Shown one piece after another: positions 9,928 to 20,648 of a stretch of 64,000 bases of DNA. The notes beneath the pieces were generated by a model, which saw only the letters and a list, made by a program, of their open reading frames with translations, did no database searches and was not told the DNA's origin. Source of the stretch: Rebecca billardiae RCC1528 (taxonomy: Eukaryota > Haptophyta); the NCBI GenBank assembly GCA_965240325.2, contig OZ251239.1, positions 744,001 through 808,000 on the forward strand, in the 5' to 3' direction. A program made the position numbers and the translations under genes. The stretch's first letter is position 1; each line of letters starts with the position of its first letter.

Positions 9928-12738
9928 TCAGATCGTCAGGTGCTCGCGCAGCACGGCGTGCGCCAGCGCGAGGTTGCCGCTCTGCCGGTAGATCAGCGCC
10001 AGGTTGTACGCCGCCTCGCGCCGCAGCTCGCCCGGGCTCGCGAGCGCGCGCTCGTAGCACACGCGCGCAAAGTCGAACGCGCCGAGCTGGTGCATCGCGC
10101 GCCCGAGGTTGTAGTTCGCCTCCTGGTTGTACTCGCGCTGGTCGGCGTACTCGGAGAGCCATGAGAAGGCGTGCGCGGCCATCACGTGCGCGTCGACCGT
10201 CACGCGGCTCACCACCTGCAGCAGGAAGCACACGCCGAGGCAGAGGCACACGAGAGGCTCCGCGCGCGCGCCGCCGGGCGCGCGCGGCGCGGGCGAGGGC
10301 AGCGCCGCGCCCGCCGCCGCGCCGTCCGCGCCGCGGCTGGGCGGCGCGGTGGTGTACGAGCCCAGCGGCAGCAGCCGCGCGTACTCGCCCAGCGCGAGCT
10401 CGAACGAGCGCGCGAGCATGCAGTTGTGCCCGGTCGCCATGATCACGGGCCTGCACTCCTGGTGCTTCGCCAGCAGCCGCACCTGAGGGCGCGTGGGCGC
10501 GCGAAGGAGGGCGGCGCGCGTGAGACACCGGCATACCCACCCACACACACACACACACGCACACACACATGGATACACCCGACGGCACACCGTGCGCGCA
10601 CGCGAACACACGCACACAGACACGGTTGCACGCACACCACAGCGCCGCGCACGCGAACACACGCACACAGACACGGTTGCACGCACACCACAGCGCCGCG
10701 CACGCGAACACACGCACACAGACACGGTTGCACGCACACCACAGCGCCGCGCACGCGAACACACGCACACAGACACGGTTGCACGCACACCACAGCGCCG
10801 CGCACGCGAACACACGCACACAGACACGGTTGCACGCACACCACAGCGCCGCGCACGCGAACACACGCACACAGACACGGTTGCACGCACACCACAGCGC
10901 CGCGCACGCGAACACACGCACACAGACACGGTTGCACGCACACCACAGCGCCGCGCGCGCGAACACACGCACACAGACACGGTTGCACGCACACCACAGC
11001 GCCGCGCACGCGAACACACGCACACAGACACGGTTGCACGCACACCACAGCGCCGCGCACGCGAACACACGCACACAGACACGGTTGCACGCACACCACA
11101 GCGCCGCGCACGCGAACACACGCACACAGACACGGTTGCACGCACACCACAGCGCCGCGCACGCGAACACACGCACACAGACACGGTTGCACGCACACCA
11201 CACCGTGCGCGCACGCGAACACACGCACACAGACACGGTTGCACGCACACCACAGCGCCGCGCACGCGAACACACGCACACAGACACGGTTGCACGCACA
11301 CCACAGCGCCGCGCACGCGAACACACGCACACAGACACGGTTGCACGCACACCACAGCGCCGCGCGCGCGAACACACGCACACAGACACGGTTGCACGCA
11401 CACCACAGCGCCGCGCACGCGAACACACGCACACAGACACGGTTGCACGCACACCACAGCGCCGCGCGCGCGAACACACGCACACAGACACGGTTGCACG
11501 CACACCACAGCGCCGCGCACGCGAACACACGCACACAGACACGGTTGCACGCACACCACAGCGCCGCGCACGCGAACACACGCACACAGACACGGTTGCA
11601 CGCACACCACACCGTGCGCGCACGCGAACACACGCACACAGACACGGTTGCACGCACACCACAGCGCCGCGCACGCGAACACACGCACACAGACACGGTT
11701 GCACGCACACCACAGCGCCGCGCGCGCGCGCGCCACGCCTCACCAGCCACTTGATGTCGATCAGCGTCGTGAGCTCGGCGGTGCGCGCGTGCGATTCGCT
11801 CGCGTACAGCACGCGCCAAAGGTGGGCCTCCGCCGGCGCGGCCGCGAGCAGCGCGCGCAGCTCGCTCGCCAGCGCCGCCCACTGGTGGTTCTCGATTGCG
11901 CTCCGCACGACCAACAGCCTGAAAGTGAGCGCCGAGTCTGAACCGCTTCGGTCGAGGAGGTTCCCCTCCGGCAGCGGGGGTGGTCGGGCGAGCGCGGCGC
12001 GCGCCACCGAGCCCTCGTCGGCGGCGGACGGCGTCGCCGCGCCGAGCTGCGCCATCGCCGCCGCGTCCGCGCGCGCCCCCTGCCGCGCGGTGCCGCGCAT
12101 CGAGCGCATTGCGCGGTGCAGTAACAACACGTGCACCGGCGAGCTGCTCGCGCCGGCCTTGCAGAAGGCTGCGCAGAGGGCGATGATGAGCTGGCCGTAG
12201 CCGTCGAGGCCAAGCACGTCTTGGAGGGGCGGCGGCGGCGCGGAGGCGGTCGGCGCGGCGCTCGGAGCCGCCGGCGGCGCGGACGACGCCGCGCCCGCGC
12301 CGCCGCTTCCGCCGCCATGGGCGCCACAGTTGGCCTCTGTCGCCGCGGCCGCGGGCTGCGCTGTCAGCGGCTGCGGCGGCTGCTCAGGGCGCGCGCCGGC
12401 CGCGGGCGGCTGCGCGCCGGCCGCGCCGGTGCGGCGGCGGCGTGCAGCTCGTGCGCCCTCCTCTTCCTCCTCCTCGTCCTCCTCGTCCTCCTCCTCCTCC
12501 TCCTCCTCCTCGCCATCGTCGTCGTCGTCGAGGTCTGTGCCTGAGCCGGCGCCGCCGCCGCCCGGAGCGTCCGCGCCCGCGTCCGCGTCTGCGTCCGCGT
12601 CCGCGCCGCCGCCGCCACCGCGGTGCGGTGCGCGGCGCTTGCGCTTGCTCCCCACGCCCGCGGGCCCGTCGCCGCCGCCCGGCAGCGGCGCGTCCGCCGC
12701 CGGCGCGCCCGCCACCGGCTGGCCCTGCCCCTCCTCCT

Positions 12739-12772
<34 letters not shown>

Positions 12773-14834
12773 TGCCGCCTGCGCGCGGCGCGTGCGAGGC
12801 GGTCTGTCGTGTGCTTGGAGCAGGGCAAGGCCGCGCGCCAGCGCGTCGGCGTGCCTGTTGACGGCGCTGAGGCAGACGACGAGGAGGGCGGTGACGCGCG
12901 GCGTGGCGGGTACGGGCCGCACCGCGCCGCCCGCCGCGGCACCGCCGGCACGATCCCCGCCCGCCGCGCCACAACCGCCCGCCGCCCCGAGGGCACCACC
13001 GCTTCCGCCGCCGCCGCCGCCCGCACCGCCGCCGCCCGCCGCGGCGAGCGGCGGGACGGGCGGCGGCGCGTCGAGCTGCTGCTCGAGCACGTCGATGGCG
13101 AGGTCGACACGTCCGAGGCTCTGCATCGCCTCCGCAACGCCGACCGCGGCCTCGTCGGCGCACGCCCACGCGCGCGCCGTGAGCGCCGCGTGCTCCGCCT
13201 CGGCCGCCGAGGGCGCGGGCGGCGCGGGCGGCGCGGGCGGCGCGGGCGGCGCGGACGGCGCGGGCGGCGCGCCGGCCGCACCACCACCCGAGTCGACTCG
13301 CGCCGCGCCGTGCTGCGCCTCGTCTGCGCCCGGCAGCGCGGCGGAGGGCGGCGGTGGCGGCGGCTCGGCCGCGCGCGGCCGTGCCGCGCGCAGCTGCCCC
13401 GCCGCCTCGCGCGCCACGGCGCACGCCCGCCGCAGTGCCTCCGTCGACTCCTCGGGACGCTCGGCCGCGCGCAGGCAGAGGCCGAGCGAGAGCTCGCGTT
13501 CCGCCAGGCGCACGCGCGCGGCGGCGGCGTCCGCGGCGGCGGCGCGCGCGCACGCCTCCCGCGCCTGCGCGACCAGCCACTGCCACAGCGGCGCCGCGTC
13601 CTCCGCCGCGCCGAGCTCGTCGAGCGAGATTGCAATCTCGGCGAGCAGGCTCACCTTGCGCGGGTGCTGCTGTGACGGCTGCGCGTGCGGCTGTAACGGC
13701 TGCTGTAACGGCTGCTGTAACGGCTGGGCGGTTGGCGCGGCGGCGGCGGCGGCGGCGGCGCGCAGCGCGGGCTGGACGAGGGGCGCCCACAGCGCGTCCG
13801 CCGCGCCGCGCTCGCCCAGCCGCGCGCGGCACACGCCCTCGCGCACACTCACTTCGATCGGGAGCTCGGCCGCGCGCCTCGCGCCGAGCCCGTCGCGGAC
13901 GGCCTCCACCCAGCGGAGAGCGTCGCGCTCGCGGCGCGCGCCGACGAGCAGCTCGAGGAGGAGGTCGAGGTTCTCGAGGTCGATGCGCGCGCCCTGCGCC
14001 TCCGTGCCCTCGCCCGCCGCGCCGCCCGCCGCCTGCCCGAGCGGCGCGCCGAGCATGGCCGCGCCCGCGCCGCCGCGTAGACACCTCTCCAGCTGCGCCT
14101 CGAGCGCGCTCGCCGCGCGCTCGTCCTGGCCGAGCTCGCGGTGGAGGCGCGCGAGGTCGCGGCAGGCGTGCGCGTCATCGGGCTTGATGCGCAGCAGCGC
14201 CTGGTACCCGCGCACCGCCGCGTCCGAGCGCCCCAGCTCGCGCAGCAGCTTGGCGCGCTCGCGCAGCGCTCGCTCGTCGTCCGGCGTGACTAGGAGCACT
14301 CGGCGCAGGCAGTACGCCGCGCGCCGCGTGTCGCCGAGGCCGACGGCCATCTCGGCGATCTGGCGCCACAGGTTGGCGTCCTTCGGGCTCAGGTACGCCG
14401 CGATGAGGAACGACTGCATCGCCTTGTGCCGCTCGCCCAGCTCGTCATAGATCAGGCCGAGCGTCTGGTAAGGCGATGGGTGCGAGGGGCACTGGCGGAT
14501 GGCCTCGAGGAGCAGCTCAGAGGCCTCGGCGAGCTCGCGGAAGGCGAACTTGTGGTTCGCCTCGCCGATCATCTTTTGCACCTCCGGCGTCAGCTTGCCG
14601 CTGCCCGCGCCCTGCCCGCCGCGGCGCGAGCGGCGGCTCACCTTGCGCCGCGTGAGCCCGAGGATCTGCGGCCGGGCGGCGCGGCGCGGCGCGGGGCGTC
14701 AGGCGCGCGGCGCGGGCGGGATGGACGACAGCGATGCCGCACGCGGGGTGGCGCGCGACGGCCGAGCGGGGTCGTGCCCACCGGCGGCGCGCGCGCACCT
14801 CGTCGATGTCGCCCCATCGCTGTCGCTGCGCCAT
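9928..14834 (-). CDS. GTF3C3: TFIIIC TPR subunit (TFIIIC102 / Tfc4 type)
   Basis: Modelled exons on the minus strand are 14834-14799, 14665-11744 and 10482-9928; the spliced frame is continuous for 1,170 residues. The N-terminal TPR array starts after a basic segment: KMIGEANHKFAF, then HPSPYQTLGLIYDELG and LSPKDANLWRQIAEMAVGLG. It ends with YNLALIYRQSGNLALAHAVL, as in human GTF3C3. TFIIIC recruits TFIIIB to tRNA and 5S RNA genes, and this subunit bridges to TFIIIB. The middle third is an Ala/Pro-rich and acidic insert (poly-Glu/Asp near 12465-12540). The first exon encodes only 12 residues, and a plain reading would start at a GTG that sits in frame inside exon 2. The last intron (10483-11743) is 1,261 bp and holds a minisatellite. 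Confidence 0.85.
10590..11735. repeat. 51-bp minisatellite, 22 copies, inside the last TFIIIC intron
   Basis: The unit is 51 bp and contains CACGGTTGCACGCACACC; I count 22 copies of that core, the first near 10622 and the last near 11693. Most copies join with CAGCGCCGC. Three junctions (near 10590, 11203 and 11610) carry CACCGTGCGC and are 52 bp, which shifts phase by one. A short CA-rich tract (10540-10570) lies beside the array. Because 51 is divisible by three and the unit lacks stop codons, several long frames run through it on both strands. Intron boundaries and protein homology on each side show it is not coding. Confidence 0.95.
13625..13640. repeat. Perfect 16-bp palindrome CGAGATTGCAATCTCG
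   Basis: It lies inside the TFIIIC coding exon, encoding E-I-A-I-S on the minus strand. The same 16-mer recurs at 24821-24836 and its 10-bp core at 2300-2309. Confidence 0.9.
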
Positions 14835-14924
14835 GCTTTCGAGTTTCGACTCGGACGGACCTTTGTCCGGTGTTGGCTCGGGGCTCCGGCGCTCCGCCGT
14901 ACAGTCGTGGTAGATTCCTTCGAC
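14835..14924. promoter_or_regulatory. 90-bp divergent intergenic region
   Basis: These 90 bp separate the modelled TFIIIC start codon (minus) from the start of the small membrane protein (plus). They include a small inverted repeat, CGGAC-CTTT-GTCCG, at 14856-14869. It is presumably a bidirectional promoter. Confidence 0.35.
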
Positions 14925-15197
14925 ATGGCGGCCGCTGAGACACCGCGCGAGAAATGGGCGCGCATCACGACGGAGATGGACCGCGACATGCGCTCCGAAG
15001 GAGAGCAGCGAGCGCGATCAGGCCCCAACTGGAAAATGTTCACCCCCATCCTCTGGGCGCCCGTGTTTCCCTCGATTCGCATCGCGCTACGCAACCGGCC
15101 CGTCGCGCGCACGCGCGCATTCGTCGCAGCGGTCGCGCTCGCAAATGTGCACGGCTTCTGGCTGGTGATGGACCCAGGGGGTGAGCTCTTCGAGTGA
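14925..15197 (+). CDS. Small 90-residue protein with one hydrophobic segment
   Basis: I do not recognise this protein. It begins with a charged helical segment (PREKWARITTEMDRDMRSE), followed by NWKMFTPILWAPVFPSIRIAL and a second hydrophobic stretch (AFVAAVALANVHGFWLVM). Size and layout resemble small accessory subunits of mitochondrial membrane complexes, but I see no diagnostic motif. Support for it being real comes from an ATG in a promoter-like position 90 bp from the divergent TFIIIC gene, a codon pattern like its neighbours, and a clean stop. The Ala-rich N-terminus could serve for targeting. Confidence 0.5.
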   Translation: MAAAETPREKWARITTEMDRDMRSEGEQRARSGPNWKMFTPILWAPVFPSIRIALRNRPVARTRAFVAAVALANVHGFWLVMDPGGELFE

Positions 15198-16035
15198 AAA
15201 CGGCGTTGGCTACGCCACTCCACGCGGCATGGCCCTCGCGCACGCGCGCAGCGCCTCATGAGGCGCAAGACGGGCAGCGAATCCGATGCGCACCGACCAT
15301 GGCCGCGCCGACCACAGCTGGCGATGGTCCCACCTGACGCCGACAGGGCTCGAGGCCACACTCTACAGACGCCGCGATGGTCGCGGCGGTGCTACGTGCT
15401 GCGACACCGTCGGCCGCGTGGCGCAGACACGGCGCGGAGCCCGCGAGGTCACCGTCCCTCGGCGCACGGAGTCACGGACCGGGCGCCCGGTCGTGCACAG
15501 TGCGAGCTGGCAACGATCCCGTCGCAGCGCCCGGCGTGCAGGACGGCCTTGACAGACCGTGCTTCTGACGCGTTGGCGCCCGCGACATGGGACCATCCGC
15601 CATGCGCCACCGCTCGCATGGTCGCCGAGCGCGCAGCCGTGATCACATGGGCAACTCCGCGTGCCCATCTCGTCCTTTTTAATCTTTTTTTTGCCTTTTC
15701 CTCGCGGAGCACCGAATAAAATGACGAACCTCAGACTTGCACCCACCAGCACGGCGGTTTGATCGAGAGCTATGACATCTCCCATCTCATGATTCAGCTT
15801 TGCGCCCGAACATGCGGTGTGATTGGTCGATAGGCACGCGAGAGGTCAGAGGCGAGCTACTTTACCCCTCGCTCTATGCGGAACTTCCTTGCCCGTCGTA
15901 TGGCGGCCCTTGGTCGTATGACGTTATTGGGCGAGTTGGTCCACGCCCGCCACTGCGGCGGTCGCTCTTTCGGCGGGTCCGTGCAACAGCACACAGCCAC
16001 CCGACACCAAGCGTCGCCACGCGCGCGGCGCTACA
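15198..16035. other. Intergenic, upstream of the permease
   Basis: No gene is visible. A T-rich run (about 15677-15695, mostly T with few C) stands out in this GC-rich DNA and may mark the 3' end of the small gene. The frames here are short and lack similarity to anything I know. Confidence 0.45.
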
Positions 16036-18376
16036 ATGTCCGAGCCGATGCCCGAGCCGGTGTACAACGGGGGCCCATGGGGCCCCGCGATGGACGTGAT
16101 CCTCTCCCTCTTCCCCATCGCCATCCTCCTCTACACCACGCTCAAGTCCAACCCACTGCCGACCACGCAGTCGCTCCCGCTCGCCGCGCTGCTGATCTGG
16201 TTTGTGCGTATCGCGTACCTGCAGTCGGATCCGCTCGAGACGTGCGCGCTCGCGATCCTGGGGTTCTTCTCGGCGATCACGCCGATCACCATCGTCGCCG
16301 GCGCCATCTACCTCTTCGAGGCCATGGAGTCCACGCGCTGCCTCGACTGGATGCGCGCGCGCATGAAGGAGTTGTCGTCCGGCCACCCGGTCGCCGAGGT
16401 GATGCTGATCGGCTGGGCGTTCGCGTACATGATCGAGGGCGCGTCGGGGTTCGGCACGCCCGCCGCGCTCGCCTCGCCCATGCTGATGGGCATGGGCCAC
16501 CCCAAGCTCGAGACCGTCGTCTGCCTGCTGCTGATGAACACGTTTGCAACGGTGTTCGGCGCGGTCGGCACGCCCATCTGGTTCGGGCTGGGCGGCACGC
16601 TGCGCAAGGACGAGGCGAGGCTGAAGGCGGTGGGCATCCGCGCCGCGCTGGTCACCTGCATCGCCTCCTTCCTCCTCGTGCCCCTCGTCGTCTCCATCCT
16701 CGTGCCGCGCAAGGTCGTGCGCAAGAACCTGATCTTTGTGATGCTGTCGATTGCGTCGATTGCCATCCCGAGCGTCGCCATCGCGAGCTTCTCGTACGAC
16801 TTCCCCTCGCTGGTCGGCGGCTCGCTCGGGCTGGTCATCACCGCGGGGCTCATCAAGTACAAGGTCGGGCTGCGCCCGGCCGAGATCTCGCCCGACGACG
16901 GCCTCGACCCGGCGGTCGAGCCGCCGGGCGTCACGTCTGTGGAGGAGGAGGAGGACGTTGAGGCGGCGGCGGAGGCCGAGCGCGGCGCGGGCGCGGGCGC
17001 GGGGGCGGGCGCGGCGAACCCGCACCCGTCGATGGAGCAGCTCGACGGCTCGGGCGCCGGCAGCTCCTCGCGGGGCGGCGCCAAGAAGGCCAACGACCTG
17101 GAGCTCGAGAACATGTCAGCGCACGCGCGCGTGAAGCACCCGTCGGCCGCCGCCGTGTCCGAGCTGCCGGCGCGCGCGGACACGGACGCCGAGGATCACG
17201 AGGACGCGAGCCCGCCCGAGCTGGCGTGGCAGACGTCCGCGTCGAAGCGCGCGGGCGCGGGCAACCGCGCGCCCGACGTCAAGTACGTCGACCTCCGCCA
17301 GGCCGAGTCCCAGTCCTCGATGAAGCGCAAGGGCTCGATCACAGACCCGCTCGCCATCGCGGTGAAGGCTGAGAAGTCGGCCGTGCACGCGCTCGGCCGG
17401 ATGATGCCGCTGTGGCTGACGGTGCTGCTGCTGATGCTCACGCGGATCGAGGAGATCGGGATCAAGGGCGTGTTCAAGGACCAGAGCAACCTCTCGATCA
17501 ACTGGGACCTCGGCAACCTCGGCCGCTTCTGGCTCTCGTACTCGGGCGTGGTCGGGCTGTCGCACATCCTGCGCGCCGGCGACCCCAACCCGCCCGAGGG
17601 AGCGTTCGGACACACGGTCAACTGGTCATACGAGATCCTGTACGTGCCGTTCGTGATCCCGTTCGTGATCGCGGGCACGGCCGCGCTGCTGCTCTACCGC
17701 GACCAGCTCAAGACGCCGCCCAAGCAGATCGTGCTCACCGTCGTCGGCCGGATGGTCAAGCCGTCCATCTCGCTGTTTGGCGCGCTCGCGCTCGTGCAGA
17801 TGATGCGCGGCACGCGCGGCGACCTCGGCACGCCCGCGTACCTCGTGGGCGTGATCCTCTCGGACGCGCTCTCGTACGGCTGGCTCGTGCTCGCCGCGCC
17901 GCTCGGCATCCTCGGCTCCTTCTTCTCCGGCTCCACCACCGTCTCCAACCTCACCTTTGGCGACGTGCAGAAGGTGGCCGCGCAGCAGCTCGGCTTGCAC
18001 GTCGAGTCTTTGCTCGCGCTGCAGACGTGTGGCGCGACCATGGGCAACGCGGGTGCGGCGCGGCGGCGGCGGCGCGCGTTGCGCTCGCGCGGCGTGCGCG
18101 GCGCAGCCCGCCGCGCGGCGGCCGCGCGCTCGCCGCGCGCTCCGCACGCGCGCTCACGCCCCGCCCCGCCGCCGCGCGACCCACGGCCCGCCCCGGCCCC
18201 GCCCCCATCCACCCGGAGCAGTCTGCCTCAACAACATCATTGCCGCGTGCGCGGTCGTCGGGCTGAACGTGCCAGAAGGCGAGCTGATGAAGCGCACCGG
18301 CCCGATTGTCGGCCTCTTCTACGTGATCGCCACGCTCGTCCTCATCCCCTTCCTCTTCGGCAGCAGCACTGTGTAG
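16036..18376 (+). CDS. L-lactate permease family transporter (LctP/GlcA type)
   Basis: Exons are 16036-18052 and 18222-18376; the spliced product is 723 residues. LctP-family features include the N-terminal helices, the PITIVAGAIYLFEAM segment, IEGASGFGTPAALASPMLMG, NTFATVFGAVGTPIW, and near the C-terminus FFSGSTTVSNLTFG then QTCGATMGNA-VCLNNIIAAC. The phase-1 intron cuts exactly within that last conserved block (GNA|V), confirming the splice. Bacterial relatives import L-lactate, D-lactate or glycolate with protons. An extra hydrophilic loop of about 150 residues (roughly 295-455) splits the membrane domain and is absent from bacterial proteins I know. The intron and shared codon bias rule out contamination. 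Substrate and membrane are not determined; glycolate or lactate is the reasonable guess. Confidence 0.88.
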
Positions 18377-19459
18377 ACATCGGGTGTATAGGGGAAGCGC
18401 GCTGCACGCACTGACGTGACGCGTGGGGGGGCTGGCGCGCGGGCTCGGTGATGACGCGCGACTCCGCCTGCACGGCCGCTCAGGCCGCAGGAATCAGGAT
18501 GACGCCTGACGGCAGGACCGTGTTCCGGGCGGCAGCGTCGGCTGTGTCCATCAGGACAATGATATACTGGCATCCACGGCGGTGTCACATATATGTGAGA
18601 ATGCTGCCTAGCTCAGACGACTACGCCACGCGGTACCGCGCGGCCCGCGCCCGGTCGATCCGCAATTATTCCGCGAAGTGATGAGTGATGACGAATTATT
18701 CCGCCTGCCGGCATTCCGCGAGACGACTCGACAGACGACTACGCCCGGTCACTCACTACTCAGTGTCTGCGGGCGTCATTGAAGCTCCGCCAGTCCGGGA
18801 CCGGGCCCGGGGCCCTGTCGTGGGCGTGCGACCCCGGGGCCACCGCGTCAGCAGGCCGACTGCTCCGTCTGCTCGGCCTCGGGGCTCCGGGCCGCCCGTC
18901 GGGCTCGGGCGCCGAGTCGCCGACTCTACTAACGGTTGACGACTGGCGCCCACTGCCCAGTGCAGGCGACTCGACCATCAGCATATCGATATGATGCATT
19001 ATTGCATACTGCTGCGTGATGCTGATCCGACGATCGATGATGACTGATACGAGCTGTCGTGAGTACCACGCCCGCGGGCCCGCTGCACGCTATATTATTC
19101 TTCGGACGATTCGATCTGGCAGGCTAGCCACCGGGCCGCCTGCCAGCGGCGGCCCGCGGCCGCGCCGGCGCGCACGGAGTCGCCTCAGTCGGAGTCCGAC
19201 CTGCTCTGTGCTCAGAGCCCCTCGGAGCCGCCGCACCGGGCCGGCACTCTCGGCGGGCCGCGCACCGGGATCGACCACGCAGTCACGAACACGCGTGATG
19301 ACTCGTCAGCATCTGTCGTCGTCAATTATTGAGTGACGAGTTGATATTTGCGCATGCTGATGATGACGTGATGGACGATGACGAGCAGTCAGTCGTCATC
19401 GCGTACACACGGTCGTCGGCGGCGGCGGCGGCAGCACATCAGCACAGCACTGCGCGCAG
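18377..19459. other. Intergenic between convergent genes
   Basis: This 1.1 kb lies between the permease and cyclophilin stops. GC is lower, with many TGATGA/ATGACG words (for example 18670-18700 and 19340-19400). No gene or RNA was recognised. Confidence 0.45.
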
Positions 19460-20371
19460 TCATGCGAACGTGAACTTGCGGTAGTCGGTGAAGCCCTTCG
19501 TGCGCCGCTCCGTCATCTTCTGCTCCTTGGGCCGCACGACCGGCCGCGCGTACTCGGCGACGGGCCGGTCTGGGTCGAGCACGCCGCCGCCCACAATCAC
19601 GACCGCCTTTGTCGGCTCACCGTCCGCGTGGCCCACGCCCTCGATCTCGTCGAGCAGGTCGAAGGAGGCGGGGATGACGCGGCCGAACACCATGCGCTGG
19701 CCGTCGAGGTCCTCCAGCGGCTTGAACGAGATGATGAACTCGTTCGACCGCTCGCTCGCCAGCGCGATCACGCCGCGGCACGTCAGCCTGAGCCCTTCCC
19801 ACAGCGCCTCCGCTGAGCCGTGGAAAGCGGTGCGCGTGCCGGCGCGCTCGTCGGCGACGGCGGTGCCGCCGCGGCAGAGGAAGCCGGGGACGATGTACGA
19901 AAAGCGCGAGTCCAGGTACGAATCCGCGACCACCGACGGCGGCGGCGCCGCGCCTTTCGCACGCGCGGCCGCCGCCTCGGCCGTGTTGCGCACCAGTCGC
20001 ACCATCGCGGCCGTCGTGCGCGGCAGCAGGTCGTCGAAGACCTCAAAGATGAGGCGACCGGTGGTGACGAAGGACTGCATCTTGGCCATCGTCGACGTCT
20101 GCTTGCGTAGCTCGATGTCGAGGTACAGCAGCGTGCCGACCGTCTGCGAGCGCCCCTCCGTGCGCGCGACGAGCTCCTCGAGGTGGGCGAGACGGTCGCC
20201 GTTGTCGCGCTCGACGCGCTCGCGCTCCTCGAGCTCGCGCTGCAGCTTGCGGAACGCCTCGCTCGGCTCCTCGCCCTCCGCGCCCTCCTGCTCGTCGTCC
20301 GCCGCGTTGTCCAGCTGCCACGCGCGCGGTCGCTTGCGCGACGTCGAGAAGGTGTTCGCGCGGCGCTGCAT
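19460..20371 (-). CDS. Divergent cyclophilin-type protein with N-terminal coiled coil
   Basis: A single exon encodes 303 residues. An acidic coiled coil (about 25-95, LQRELEERERVERDNGDRL) precedes a cyclophilin-like domain: GRLIFEVFDDLLPRTTAAM, then FSYIVPGFLCRGG, then LDGQRMVFGRVIPASFDLLD and a C-terminal GGGVL. In active cyclophilins the second block reads FHRxxPGF; here the catalytic Arg position is not Arg, and the usual GSQFFI block is replaced by RSNEFIISF. Prolyl isomerase activity is therefore doubtful, and a binding or scaffold role is likelier. The start is the ATG at 20371; a further 8 codons upstream begin with GTG. Confidence 0.8.
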   Translation of the reverse strand: MQRRANTFSTSRKRPRAWQLDNAADDEQEGAEGEEPSEAFRKLQRELEERERVERDNGDRLAHLEELVARTEGRSQTVGTLLYLDIELRKQTSTMAKMQSFVTTGRLIFEVFDDLLPRTTAAMVRLVRNTAEAAAARAKGAAPPPSVVADSYLDSRFSYIVPGFLCRGGTAVADERAGTRTAFHGSAEALWEGLRLTCRGVIALASERSNEFIISFKPLEDLDGQRMVFGRVIPASFDLLDEIEGVGHADGEPTKAVVIVGGGVLDPDRPVAEYARPVVRPKEQKMTERRTKGFTDYRKFTFA

Positions 20372-20648
20372 CGTGATCGTCGCCGGAGGTGTCACGATGG
20401 TGGGCGGGTCGCGCCAAGCAAGAATGCAATACTACATAAGATGGGGTTCTTTTTAGGCCTTCTTTTTAGGTTTTTATTTCTTCGCCATCAAAAGCTGCTG
20501 CGCTGAAACTTGCATGCCGCCAGCGGGCGCGCCCCGGGCCTGGCGGAGCGCGGAGTGATCACGGTCGACCGGCTGACGCCGACGGCTCGCTTGACCTGCG
20601 GGCGACGCGGGCGGCCCTCGACGCCAGCGTCGCCGCCTCGCCTCCCGG

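Noticed and set aside
10590-11735. CRISPR-like array
   Set aside because: The units are contiguous near-identical 51-mers with no unique spacers, in a eukaryotic intron.
10493-11941. Long open frames on both strands through the 51-bp array (His/Arg- or Cys/Val-rich)
   Set aside because: They exist because the unit is 51 bp and lacks stops. The array lies within an intron bounded by good splice sites and flanking TFIIIC homology.
14517-14834. Separate 105-codon gene on the minus strand starting at 14834
   Set aside because: Its first 12 codons make better sense as exon 1 of TFIIIC, joined at 14799/14665 by good splice signals; the rest is intron and out-of-frame sequence.
16036-18376. Bacterial contamination because of the LctP family
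   Set aside because: A GT-AG intron splits a conserved motif, and codon use and neighbours are eukaryotic.
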